In this document: piece after piece, positions 32,044 to 39,482 of the stretch
How the letters are laid out: the number at the start of each line of letters is the position of its first letter
Numbering within the stretch: position 1 is the stretch's first letter
Notes under the pieces: generated by a model
Seen by the model: the letters and a program-made list of their open reading frames with translations, nothing else
What the model was told of the DNA's origin: nothing
Databases searched by the model: none
Made by a program: the position numbers and the translations under genes
Source: an uncultured Eggerthellaceae bacterium
GTDB lineage: Bacteria > Actinomycetota > Coriobacteriia > Coriobacteriales > Eggerthellaceae
Length of the DNA stretch: 64,000 nt
Assembly: GCA_910584145.1 (NCBI GenBank)
Contig: CAJTXX010000005.1
Location: 1-64,000, forward strand
Direction of reading: 5' to 3'

Positions 32044-32593
32044 GTTCAAAAAGAAGAGCCAGAACAAGGAAGTAGGCTCGTCGTTCGACGATGCTGCTAT
32101 GGGCAAGCGCGTCAAGCAGGAGCAGGAACGCTACAAGCTGGCGACCGATTCAGAGTTCTGGTCATGTCTGTGCTTCAAGACGGAGAAGGACATGCAGAGC
32201 TTCATCGCCAAGACGGGGCTTCCCGATAGACGTTACGTCAAGGGCGAGGAGCTGCGAAAGGCGACCGAGCCATACAAGCCGACGAAGAGGCTTCGGGCGT
32301 TCGGGCGCAAGCCCATGTCAACCGCGATGCTGCCCGACCCGCTGGAGAGCGTTGACTACAGCAAGTGCGGCGGGAGGTTCGAGCAGGAGAGCGCAGCCGA
32401 GGCAATGGCAATCTTCAATGCGTTCAACAGCTTGGAGAAGCAGGGCGAGTACACTGAGGCCACGGATTCCCATTTCTGGATATGCGTCGTGTTCGACAGC
32501 CGAGACGATGCTGAGAAGTATCTGGATGACATGAATCTGCGCAAGCACGGCGACAAGTACATCGACGCGAGCGCATGGTTGAAGGAGCTGTGA
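32033..32593 (+). CDS. Hypothetical protein with two similar halves (186 aa)
   Basis: Third gene of the PP-loop operon. Two segments resemble each other: LATDSEFWSCLCFKTEKDMQ...RRYVKGEELRK (about 36-85) and EATDSHFWICVVFDSRDDAE...DKYIDASAWLKE (about 141-185). It therefore seems to hold two copies of a small alpha/beta module. This module could bind a peptide or nucleic acid. It overlaps the nucleotidyltransferase gene by 11 bases. Family unknown to me. Confidence 0.65.
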   Translation: MAYEFKKKSQNKEVGSSFDDAAMGKRVKQEQERYKLATDSEFWSCLCFKTEKDMQSFIAKTGLPDRRYVKGEELRKATEPYKPTKRLRAFGRKPMSTAMLPDPLESVDYSKCGGRFEQESAAEAMAIFNAFNSLEKQGEYTEATDSHFWICVVFDSRDDAEKYLDDMNLRKHGDKYIDASAWLKEL

Positions 32594-32772
32594 TGACCGA
32601 GACGTGCGGAACATGCAAAAGCTACATCGCGGTATTCTCTGACGTTGGGGTTTGCCCGTGCGCGTACTGGCTTCTTTCCATGTCATTCGATGGCATCAAG
32701 GCAAGCACGCCTATCAGCGAAAGTGCTTGCGAAGGTGATAGTTACCAGAAGCGAGAACAGGAGCAGCGATGA
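32593..32772 (+). CDS. Small Cys-rich protein (59 aa)
   Basis: MTETCGTCKSYIAVFSD, then CPCAYW and a final Cys, fitting one zinc site. The start overlaps the stop of the gene before. Unknown function; the Cys pattern resembles the other Cys-rich early protein at 23390. Confidence 0.6.
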   Translation: MTETCGTCKSYIAVFSDVGVCPCAYWLLSMSFDGIKASTPISESACEGDSYQKREQEQR

Positions 32773-32999
32773 ATAAGGCACGCAGGAAAGAGATTGATGC
32801 GGTCATTCAGGATTTGGAGAGCGCGAAAGAACGCCTCGAATCCATCCGTGACGAGGAGCAGGACTACTTCGATAACATGCCCGAATCATTCCAGTACGCC
32901 GAGAAGGGCGAAGCAGCCGAGGAAGCCATCAATAACTTGGACTACGCGATAGACCAGATTGACGAGGTTATCGAGAACGCCGAGCAAGCCAAGGGCTAA
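32769..32999 (+). CDS. Coiled-coil acidic protein (76 aa)
   Basis: Almost wholly helical and very acidic (VIQDLESAKERLESIRDEEQ; EEAINNLDYAIDQIDEVIEN). Overlap with the Cys-rich gene fixes the start. It ends the operon before a terminator. Unknown role. Confidence 0.6.
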   Translation: MNKARRKEIDAVIQDLESAKERLESIRDEEQDYFDNMPESFQYAEKGEAAEEAINNLDYAIDQIDEVIENAEQAKG

Positions 33000-33033
33000 C
33001 AGCGCATCCCTGACATATCTATCTTGGTGAAAG

Positions 33034-33054
33034 CGACCCTACGGGGTCGTTTTT
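33034..33054 (+). terminator. Terminator of the PP-loop operon
   Basis: CGACCC-TACG-GGGTCG followed by TTTTT. Confidence 0.8.
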
Positions 33055-33091
33055 CATATACGGGCAAATCACTAGGAGGAAGGAGAACGCT

Positions 33092-33211
33092 ATGAATCGC
33101 TTTCGTGCAGCAGCCAGCCGCGTGGCTGGCCGTGTCCGTAGTGCCGTGGGCGGCGCAGTAAGCCGTGTCCGTGGCGCATTCAGCCGCTCGAACTCTAGCG
33201 GCTCTGCCTAG
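33092..33211 (+). CDS. Small Arg-rich peptide (39 aa)
   Basis: The frame MNRFRAAASRVAGRVRSAVG...SRVRGAFSRS has an Arg every three to four residues separated by Ala, Val and Gly. This would give an amphipathic, strongly cationic helix. It has an excellent ribosome site (GGAGGAAGGAG) and its own terminator-flanked position just before the late genes. It could be a membrane-active or nucleic-acid-binding peptide; no family is recognised. Confidence 0.6.
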   Translation: MNRFRAAASRVAGRVRSAVGGAVSRVRGAFSRSNSSGSA

Positions 33212-33241
33212 GAGTGAGACGGATAGCGAAGGGAGGAATCC

Positions 33242-33484
33242 ATGAGCAAACGCGAAAAGCCGAATCTGCCAGAGGAGGGCTTCGAGTTCTGCCCCGCCAC
33301 GCGGGAATGGTTCGAGGCGTGGCGTTCCTCCCGCGCGACCGACGACTGGGACGACCGCCAATGGCAGTACATGTTCGACACGGCCATCGTTCACTCGCTC
33401 GTCTATGGGAGCTACGACTTCCACTGGCTCAGCGAGCTTAGGACGAGGCTCACGCAGATGGGACTGTACTTCGAGCAGGACTAA
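33242..33484 (+). CDS. Small terminase-associated protein
   Basis: An 80-residue protein, FEFCPATREWFEAWRSSRAT, then WQYMFDTAIVHSLVYGSYDFH. The pattern (W-x2-W, then T-A-x-V-H, then ELRTRL-x-MGL) resembles the small phage proteins found directly upstream of terminase in many actinobacteriophages, some annotated as terminase small subunit. It precedes the tRNA pair. A second small-terminase candidate lies at 33897, so only one of them may serve that role. Confidence 0.55.
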   Translation: MSKREKPNLPEEGFEFCPATREWFEAWRSSRATDDWDDRQWQYMFDTAIVHSLVYGSYDFHWLSELRTRLTQMGLYFEQD

Positions 33485-33488
33485 ACAC

Positions 33489-33563
33489 TGCGGGATAGAG
33501 CAACGGTAGCTCACGTGGTTCATACCCACGGGCGTGCGGGTTCGATTCCCGCTCCCGCAACCA
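33489..33563 (+). tRNA. Phage tRNA-Met (anticodon CAT)
   Basis: Acceptor TGCGGGA/TCCCGCA, D-stem GAGC/GCTC, anticodon stem CGTGG/CCACG with loop TTCATAC, T-arm GCGGG/CCCGC around TTCGATT, and encoded CCA. CAT may also be a lysidine-modified Ile tRNA; sequence alone does not decide. Confidence 0.9.
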
Positions 33564-33566
33564 CAT

Positions 33567-33642
33567 CGGGGCGTAGCTCAACAGGTAGAGCGACAGACCG
33601 AAAATCTGTGCGTAGCAGGTTCGACCCCTGCCGCCCCGACCA
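33567..33642 (+). tRNA. Phage tRNA-Phe (anticodon GAA)
   Basis: Acceptor CGGGGCG/CGCCCCG, D-stem GCTC/GAGC, anticodon stem ACAGA/TCTGT with loop CCGAAAA, T-arm GCAGG/CCTGC around TTCGACC, encoded CCA. Only three bases separate it from the tRNA-Met. Confidence 0.93.
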
Positions 33643-33650
33643 GAAACGAC

Positions 33651-33673
33651 AAGCCGCCATGTGCGGCTTTTCT
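33651..33673 (+). terminator. Terminator after the tRNA pair
   Basis: AAGCCGC-CATGT-GCGGCTT followed by TTCTC. Confidence 0.7.
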
Positions 33674-33694
33674 CATGTGTGAAGGAGGTGCGCT

Positions 33695-33892
33695 TTGGGC
33701 ATCACGAGAGAGCTTTGGCTTCAATGCATCGAATCGGCTTACAGGAGCGACAAGTACATAGCGGACGCGATGCTTAGAGCCTGTGGTGTCACCCGCAAAC
33801 AGGCGCGTGGCATCGTGAAAGCACCGAGAACGGAGTACGACGGCATCTACGAGTGCTTCAAGAACGAACGTTCGCCTATGGATTGGAGGTGA
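33695..33892 (+). CDS. Small hypothetical protein before terminase (65 aa)
   Basis: Helical, basic protein (ITRELWLQCIESAYRSDKYI) from a TTG start that lies 5-6 bases after GAAGGAGGTG. It has a helix-turn-helix-like middle (DAMLRACGVTRKQARGIVKA). It may bind DNA during packaging; no firm family. Confidence 0.55.
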   Translation: MGITRELWLQCIESAYRSDKYIADAMLRACGVTRKQARGIVKAPRTEYDGIYECFKNERSPMDWR

Positions 33893-33896
33893 GCGA

Positions 33897-34298
33897 ATGG
33901 CTAACGAGAAGAATCTGCGACCTGCGCGAACCAAGAAGGAAGCAAGACAACGCGGAGCCAACGGAGGCAAAGCGTCAGGCAAGGCACGGCGCGAGCGCAA
34001 GGCCATGCAGGAGCTGGCGAAAATCATCCTCAACACGCCCGTTGAAGGAAAGCCCGAAGAGCTGGACGACATAGAGGCGATGTGCTTCGAGGACTTCCCA
34101 GACAAGCACCTAACCGTAGGCGAGCGTTCCCTTTTCGCTGTTGCGAAGAAAGCCCAGAAGGGCGACATCCAAGCCCTCACGTTCCTGCGAGACACGGCTG
34201 GCGAGAAGCCCGTCGAGAAGCTGGAGGTGAGCGGCGACGTTGAGAAAGCAGCAGCGAACATCCAAGCGATGATAGCCGCCGAGAAAGAGAAGGGCTGA
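33897..34298 (+). CDS. terS: Terminase small subunit-like protein
   Basis: A 133-residue protein with a very basic N-terminus (ARTKKEARQRGANGGKASGKARRERK). A helical centre contains LTVGERSLFAVAKKAQKGDI, then ALTFLRDTAGEKPVEK. The motif RDTAGEKP is common in small terminase-like proteins of Gram-positive siphoviruses, and the gene is coupled (ATGA overlap) to the large subunit gene. It would recognise the packaging site on phage DNA. Confidence 0.72.
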   Translation: MANEKNLRPARTKKEARQRGANGGKASGKARRERKAMQELAKIILNTPVEGKPEELDDIEAMCFEDFPDKHLTVGERSLFAVAKKAQKGDIQALTFLRDTAGEKPVEKLEVSGDVEKAAANIQAMIAAEKEKG

Positions 34299-35578
34299 TG
34301 AATGACGAACGCGAAGAACTCGTGTCGTTCCTCTACAGATGCCCTAAAGACATAGCGGTTGCCATCGGCTACGACAAGCTGACCGACCTCCACAACGAGT
34401 GGATTAAGGACATGGTGTTCGGCGAGGGCGACAAGACGCTGCAAGCGCACCGTGGCTCATACAAGACCACGTGCATCAGCATCGCTTTCGCGTTCATCTG
34501 CGTCCTGTTCCCAGCAGACCGCACGATATTCCTCCGCAAGACCGACGACGACGTTGCTGAGGTCATGCGAGCCACCGCTGCGATTCTGGAAACCGACTAC
34601 TTCAAGAGCATAGCGATGACGCTTTACGGCGTTGAGCTTGTGGTGCGCAACACCTACGGGTGGGTCACCACGAACTTGAAGCTGGGTGTTTCAGGAGCGG
34701 CGCAAATCGTGGGGCTTGGCTGTGGAGGGTCGCTTACGGGCAAGCACGCAGACCGCGTGTTTACTGACGACATCATTAACGTCAAAGACCGCGTGTCCGC
34801 TGCGGAGCGCGAGCGCATCAAGCTGATTTATCAGGAGTTGCAGAACATCCGCAACCGAGGCGGCAGGATATTCAACACTGGCACGCCTTGGCACAAGGAT
34901 GACGCGTTCCAACTGATGCCGAACATCGTGAGCCACGATTGCTACTCCACGGGGCTGATGTCCCGCGAGGAGATTCAGACCGTGCGCAGCTCGATGTCAC
35001 CTTCGCTGTTCGCAGCGAACTACGAGCTGAAGCACATCGCCGACGAGGAGGCCATGTTCTCCGAGCCTCGCTTCTTCGGCGACCCTGCGAAGCTGCGCGA
35101 GGGCATCGGACATATCGACGCTGCCTATGGAGGCGCGGACGGCACGGCGTTCTCCGTGATTCAGATTGTGGACGGCGTTATCTACGCCTACATAAGGCTT
35201 TGGCAGGGCAAGCACGTTGACGACTGCCTAGACGAGATTATCGGCATCTGCCGAGCGTTGAGGATAGGCACCATCTACAACGAAAAGAACTCCGATAAGG
35301 GCTACCTGAACAAGGCCATACGGCTCAAAGGCCACCCGTCAATCGGCTATGTGGAGGACACGAACAAGTTCATCAAGATTTCGACGCACCTGCGCAGCGT
35401 GTGGGAGAGCGTGCAGTTCTTGGACTGCGAAGCCTACCCGCTGGACGCAGATGCGCTCAACCAGATACTCGACTACAACGAGAACGCAGCGCACGACGAC
35501 ATGCCCGATTCCCTCGCGTCGATTATCAGGCAGTTCAAGAAGAAGCCGCAAATCAAGGCGTTCAGAGAGGGGGTTTAA
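34298..35578 (+). CDS. terL: Terminase large subunit
   Basis: A 426-residue DNA-packaging motor. The ATPase half has a Walker A-like AHRGSYKTT near residues 49-57 and Walker B VFTDDII near 153-159. The nuclease half starts at HIDAAYGGADGTAFSVIQ near 273, where the Asp ligands of an RNase H-like fold lie, with later acidic residues in YNEKNSDKGYL and AHDDMPDSLAS. It pumps DNA into the prohead and cuts it. Length and motif order are normal. Confidence 0.93.
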   Translation: MNDEREELVSFLYRCPKDIAVAIGYDKLTDLHNEWIKDMVFGEGDKTLQAHRGSYKTTCISIAFAFICVLFPADRTIFLRKTDDDVAEVMRATAAILETDYFKSIAMTLYGVELVVRNTYGWVTTNLKLGVSGAAQIVGLGCGGSLTGKHADRVFTDDIINVKDRVSAAERERIKLIYQELQNIRNRGGRIFNTGTPWHKDDAFQLMPNIVSHDCYSTGLMSREEIQTVRSSMSPSLFAANYELKHIADEEAMFSEPRFFGDPAKLREGIGHIDAAYGGADGTAFSVIQIVDGVIYAYIRLWQGKHVDDCLDEIIGICRALRIGTIYNEKNSDKGYLNKAIRLKGHPSIGYVEDTNKFIKISTHLRSVWESVQFLDCEAYPLDADALNQILDYNENAAHDDMPDSLASIIRQFKKKPQIKAFREGV

Positions 35579-37117
35579 GTGGCTACCCACGAGTTTCACA
35601 GCTACTACTATGACGCTACCAAGCGCGAGCCAGTCACGAGCGACTTCACGCTTCCCGCTGGCACTGAAATGACGGCGGAGATTCTAAAGAAGCTCATTGA
35701 CGAGCATCGGCAGAACCACCTCGAACGCTACGAGTTCCTTAAAGCCGCCTACGACAGCAAGTACGGCATCTACGGGCTTGACCCGAAGCCTGACTACAAG
35801 CCAGACAACAGGCTTGCAGCGGATTTCGCCTACGACATCACCGAGACCTTCGAGGGCTACTTCATCGGCGTTCCGCTCGATGTGAAGATTGGCGACGAGG
35901 CGAAGCAGAAGTTCCTGAACGAGTACATGGCTCGCAACTTCCAAGAGGACGTTGACGCAGAGCTTTCCAAGATGGCCTCGAAGTTCGGCCACGGCTACGA
36001 AATGTTCTATCAGGACGACGAGGGCAACGCACGCAGCGTGGCTATCTCGCCCATGACATCCTTCATGGTCTACGACAACTCGGTGCTGAAGCGACCGATG
36101 TTCTTCGTCCGCTACGTCTATGACGAGGAAAGCAAGATGCACGGCAGCTTCTCCGATGCCAACAACGTCTACCACTTCGAGGATGGCGACGTTGGGTTTG
36201 TCATCAACGAGCCAGAGGCACACGCTTTCGGCGAGGTGCCAGCCATCGACTTCTTGCAGAACAACGAGAAGCGCGGCCTGTACGAGGGAGTGCTTAACCT
36301 GATAGAGGCTTACAACCGCGTCATATCCGAAAAGGCCAACGACGTTGAGTATTTCGCAGATGCCTACATGGTCGTCACAGGCACGGAGCTTGACGACGAC
36401 TTCAAGGAGGATTTGCGCGAGTACAAGCTGATAAACCTTTTCGGCGACAACGAAAAGCCGATAACGGTTCAGTTCCTAGCGAAGCCGAACGGCGACGCAG
36501 AGCAAGAGAACCTGATAAACAGGCTCGAAATGCTCATTTTCAAGATGTGCATGGTGCCAGACATCACGGACGAGACATTCTCGACCGCGAGCGGCACGGC
36601 TTTGAAGATGCGCATGATGCCCATGAACAACCTAGCGCGAAACAAGGAGCGCAAGTTCACAAAGGGCGTTAAGCAGCGCATGAAGCTGCTTGCGAACTAT
36701 CCCGCCGCAACAGAGTTCACTGGTGAGGATTGGCAGAACGTGGAAATCACGATGCACCGCAACATGCCAGAGGACTTGGCGGCAGAGGCGCAAGTGGCGG
36801 GTGCGTTGTCTGGCATCGTCTCGGAAGAGACGCAACTTGCTGTGCTTTCTTGTGTGGACGACCCACAGAAGGAGCGCGAGCGCAAGGAAGCCGAGCAGAA
36901 CGCCAAGGCTTCGGCTCTTACGGACGGAATGCCCACCAACCGCACTTCAAAGCAGACAGGCCGTAAGGCGACGATGTACGAAATCACCTCTGTGCTGAAT
37001 CAGAGGCGCAGAGGCCAGCTTACGTACAACAACGCTTTGCGGATGCTCACCGACGAACTGGGTTTGGAAGAGGAGCGTGCAAGGACGCTGCTCGATGACA
37101 AAGATAGTGAGGAGTAA
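35579..37117 (+). CDS. Portal protein (SPP1 gp6 family)
   Basis: A 512-residue protein starting with a GTG directly after the terminase stop. Sequence features such as NRLAADFAYDITETFEGYFIG, FGHGYEMFYQDDEGNAR and the stem region INRLEMLIFKMCMVPDITDE, then SGTALKMRMMPMNNLARNK, are typical of SPP1-like portals. The dodecameric portal forms the DNA entry/exit gate at one capsid vertex. A charged C-terminal tail may contact the terminase. Confidence 0.92.
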   Translation: MATHEFHSYYYDATKREPVTSDFTLPAGTEMTAEILKKLIDEHRQNHLERYEFLKAAYDSKYGIYGLDPKPDYKPDNRLAADFAYDITETFEGYFIGVPLDVKIGDEAKQKFLNEYMARNFQEDVDAELSKMASKFGHGYEMFYQDDEGNARSVAISPMTSFMVYDNSVLKRPMFFVRYVYDEESKMHGSFSDANNVYHFEDGDVGFVINEPEAHAFGEVPAIDFLQNNEKRGLYEGVLNLIEAYNRVISEKANDVEYFADAYMVVTGTELDDDFKEDLREYKLINLFGDNEKPITVQFLAKPNGDAEQENLINRLEMLIFKMCMVPDITDETFSTASGTALKMRMMPMNNLARNKERKFTKGVKQRMKLLANYPAATEFTGEDWQNVEITMHRNMPEDLAAEAQVAGALSGIVSEETQLAVLSCVDDPQKERERKEAEQNAKASALTDGMPTNRTSKQTGRKATMYEITSVLNQRRRGQLTYNNALRMLTDELGLEEERARTLLDDKDSEE

Positions 37118-37119
37118 CC

Positions 37120-37554
37120 ATGATTACTGGAAGTTACGAACGACACAAGCAGCTTCGCGTCCGCAAGCAGCCAAGCACCGATGCCGAGATTGTTCGCTAC
37201 ATCGAGCGCGGCGGCACCTTTGAGGTTCTGGAGGTTTCCGACGGCTGGTGCAAGATTTCCGATGGCTACGTCATGGAGGGTCTAGTCGCTCTCACTGATG
37301 ATGGTGACGAGGCAGCGGAGCAGACCGAGCCGCCCGCAACCGACGAGGGCGAAGCCGACGATGGCGCAACCGATGACGGAGCAGCCGACGACGGTGAGCC
37401 TGAAGCCACCACTGATGATGGTGACGAGGCAGCGGAGCTTCGCAAGATGACCAACCCGCAGCTCTACGACCTGTGCGTGAAGAGCGGAATCAAGGTCAAG
37501 AAGAACGCCAGCAAGGACACCATGATTGCCGCCCTCACCAACCCCGATGCCTAA
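37120..37554 (+). CDS. SH3-like and SAP-like virion-associated protein
   Basis: A 144-residue protein. Residues 1-58 form a bacterial SH3-type domain (LRVRKQPSTDAEIVRYIERG, VSDGWCKISDGYV). A very acidic Asp/Gly/Ala linker (about 59-105) carries a duplicated 29-bp stretch. The last 38 residues look like a SAP/HeH DNA-binding motif (MTNPQLYDLCVKSGIKVKK). It sits between portal and minor head genes; it could bind DNA or head proteins during assembly. Confidence 0.6.
   Translation: MITGSYERHKQLRVRKQPSTDAEIVRYIERGGTFEVLEVSDGWCKISDGYVMEGLVALTDDGDEAAEQTEPPATDEGEADDGATDDGAADDGEPEATTDDGDEAAELRKMTNPQLYDLCVKSGIKVKKNASKDTMIAALTNPDA
37293..37438 (+). repeat. 29-bp in-frame direct repeat
   Basis: Identical 29-bp units at 37293-37321 and 37410-37438, 117 bases apart (39 codons), both encoding TDDGDEAAE in the acidic linker. 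A sign of recent internal duplication. Confidence 0.9.
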
Positions 37555-38536
37555 GAGCGTCGCGGAGGAGGCGGCTTACTGGGAGAAGCGCAAGGCCGAG
37601 CTGCTGGAGCAGATGGCAGACGACGAGCAAACGCTTTTCGCTGAGCTGTCGAAGCTCTACGCGAGCGAGATAGCGAAGCTGGAGAAGGAGATAGCCGCTT
37701 ACTACCAGAAGTACGGCGAGAAGAACGTAATCGAGTACAGGCGGCTCCTATCCGCGCTTTCCGACGATGACAGGCGGCTCCTGATGGAACGCATGGAAGA
37801 GTTCGCCAGAAAGTACCCGCAGTACGCTCACCTTATGCCCGTGCGCGAGAGCATCTACAAGCTCAACGAGCTAGAGGGCATCCAAATGGCAATCAGGCTG
37901 CAACAGCTTGAAATCGGAGCAATCGAGCAGGACAAGCTGCGCGAACACTTCGAGCGCATGGCTGCGCGTGCTGCGAATCTAGCGGCTGAGCAGTTGGGGT
38001 TCGGCAAGAACTTCTACGGATACGATTCGCCGTTGGTCGCAGAGACGATAGGAGCGGCGTGGGCAATGAGCGAAGCCTACTCGCAGAGGATATGGGACAA
38101 CCGCGAGAAGCTGGCTGCATACCTCAACGATGACTTCGCCAAGATGATTGCCCGTGGCGTTTCCTACGAAAAATGCGTTGCCGAGCTTTCCAAAAGGTTC
38201 GAGAACGTTTCGAGCCGTGACATCATGCGGCTGGTCTACACCGAGGGGACATTCCTGTTCAACGAGGCGCAAGCTCAGGTGCATGAGCAGGACTTCGAGT
38301 TCTACAGGCTCTCATGCGTCAACGACGCAAAGGTATGCAAGATATGCCGCGAATTGCAGCGCGAGCAGAAAGACAATCCCGTGAGATTCAGTGAGAGAAG
38401 CCCGGGCGTGAACTTCCCGCCACTTCACCCGTGGTGCAGATGCAGCTACACGGTCGAGGTCGAGGATTGGGACGCTTGGATTGATGCCTATGTCGAAGCA
38501 CGGGGCGGCGACAACGCAAGACCCAGAGAGGAGTAG
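37547..38536 (+). CDS. Minor head protein (SPP1 gp7 / Mu gpF-like)
   Basis: A 329-residue protein with a long helical N-terminal half and a C-terminal head-morphogenesis domain. The signature is VCKICRELQREQKDNPVRF, then GVNFPPLHPWCRCSYTVEV (about 265-312), with Cys and His ligands for one zinc. It binds the portal and DNA and is needed for prohead maturation or ejection. The ATG overlaps the end of the preceding gene by 8 bases. Confidence 0.88.
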   Translation: MPKSVAEEAAYWEKRKAELLEQMADDEQTLFAELSKLYASEIAKLEKEIAAYYQKYGEKNVIEYRRLLSALSDDDRRLLMERMEEFARKYPQYAHLMPVRESIYKLNELEGIQMAIRLQQLEIGAIEQDKLREHFERMAARAANLAAEQLGFGKNFYGYDSPLVAETIGAAWAMSEAYSQRIWDNREKLAAYLNDDFAKMIARGVSYEKCVAELSKRFENVSSRDIMRLVYTEGTFLFNEAQAQVHEQDFEFYRLSCVNDAKVCKICRELQREQKDNPVRFSERSPGVNFPPLHPWCRCSYTVEVEDWDAWIDAYVEARGGDNARPREE

Positions 38537-38538
38537 CT

Positions 38539-38835
38539 TTGAGAAACATCCTATTTATCGGACGCAAGGGCTGTAACGCTTGCGAGTACCAACGCGAGAC
38601 GGTCATCGAGCCACTGCGCCAGAAATACCCAGACAACGTTTCGGTTCACTACAACTGGGATGCTGCAATCGCTCGCGTAAACGCAGCGAAAACGATTACC
38701 CGCATCCCGCTTACCGTGGTCGAGTGCAACGGCGTTGAGGAGTTCCGCTATGACAGTGCGCTCACGTTCGAGGAGCTGGAGGGAATCGTTAACAGCAATG
38801 CTTCTACGCTCACGATAGACGAGGTGATTGGCTGA
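38539..38835 (+). CDS. Thioredoxin/glutaredoxin-like protein
   Basis: A 98-residue protein. It starts with a beta strand and CxxC-type site (ILFIGRKGCNACEYQRETVI, Cys at about 12 and 15). A cis-Pro-like loop TRIPLTVVECNG is near residue 55, and a final helix follows. This matches the thioredoxin fold. Start is TTG. In phages such proteins may serve ribonucleotide reduction or disulphide control; its place among head genes is unusual. Confidence 0.72.
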   Translation: MRNILFIGRKGCNACEYQRETVIEPLRQKYPDNVSVHYNWDAAIARVNAAKTITRIPLTVVECNGVEEFRYDSALTFEELEGIVNSNASTLTIDEVIG

Positions 38836-39212
38836 TGCAATTCACTGAGATATACGGACATATGCCGAGCATCGTGATTTGTCTGGTGCATAGCGAGAAA
38901 AAGGCACGCAAAGCGTTGCGCTCGCTTGGCATGAATGACGAGCTTATTCCGAACAGCGATGCTTCCACCTTCTACAGGGAGGGCGATAGGCAGTTTGTCG
39001 TGTTCGTCAGTAGGGATTCGCTTCATCACGATGCTGCCGAGGATATTGGGCTTCTTGCGCATGAGGCAACGCACGTTGCTCAGGGCTACTTCCGCTCGAT
39101 TGGAGAGGAGTGTCCGAGCGACGAGTTTGAAGCCTATACGGTGCAAGTTGTGACGCAGGAGCTGTGCAATCAACACTTCAAGTGGAAGAAGAAGCGATTA
39201 GCTGACAGCTAA
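38835..39212 (+). CDS. Putative zinc metallopeptidase-like protein
   Basis: A 125-residue protein with the motif LLAHEATHVAQGYFRSIG (HEXXH, near 75-79) and a downstream Glu in CPSDEFEAYTVQ, as in small zincin-like proteins. The N-terminal half resembles an inactive-looking alpha/beta region (SEKKARKALRSLGMNDELIP). It is coupled to the thioredoxin-like gene. It may process a head protein or act on the host; not known. Confidence 0.65.
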   Translation: MQFTEIYGHMPSIVICLVHSEKKARKALRSLGMNDELIPNSDASTFYREGDRQFVVFVSRDSLHHDAAEDIGLLAHEATHVAQGYFRSIGEECPSDEFEAYTVQVVTQELCNQHFKWKKKRLADS

Positions 39213-39218
39213 GAAAAC

Positions 39219-39308
39219 GGATGGTTGGCAGAGCGGTTGATTGCGCCTGTTTGCTAAACAGGTAGGCGCGAAAGCGTCTCGGAGGTTCAAATCCTTCACC
39301 ATCCGCCA
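39219..39308 (+). tRNA. Phage tRNA-Ser (anticodon GCT)
   Basis: A type II tRNA: acceptor GGATGGT/ACCATCC, anticodon stem CCTGT/ACAGG with loop TTGCTAA, a long variable arm (GGCGCGAAAGCGTCTC region), T-arm GGAGG/CCTTC around TTCAAAT, encoded CCA. It lies in the head gene region, apart from the other two tRNAs. Confidence 0.93.
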
Positions 39309-39320
39309 CATTTGGAATCA

Positions 39321-39342
39321 AGCCGCCTAGAGCGGCTTTTTT
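39321..39342 (+). terminator. Terminator after tRNA-Ser
   Basis: AGCCGC-CTAGA-GCGGCT followed by a run of T. Confidence 0.8.
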
Positions 39343-39383
39343 CATGCCCTGAAGCATCAGGGGCGACCGAGCGTTGATGTCGT

Positions 39384-39482
39384 TAAAAGCCACGGAAGGG
39401 CAAGCATTGAACCCTCTAAAAGCTATGGAATGTGCAGGCATGAGACACGTAAAAACTTATGGAAAGGACGGACGAAATGCCT
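39384..39482 (+). repeat. Three degenerate 33-bp units upstream of the scaffold gene
   Basis: Units start at 39384, 39417 and 39450 with TAAAAGCCACGGAA, TAAAAGCTATGGAA and TAAAAACTTATGGAA, exactly 33 bases apart. The third contains the ribosome site and start of the scaffold gene. They may be remnants of duplicated translation-start regions. Confidence 0.55.
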
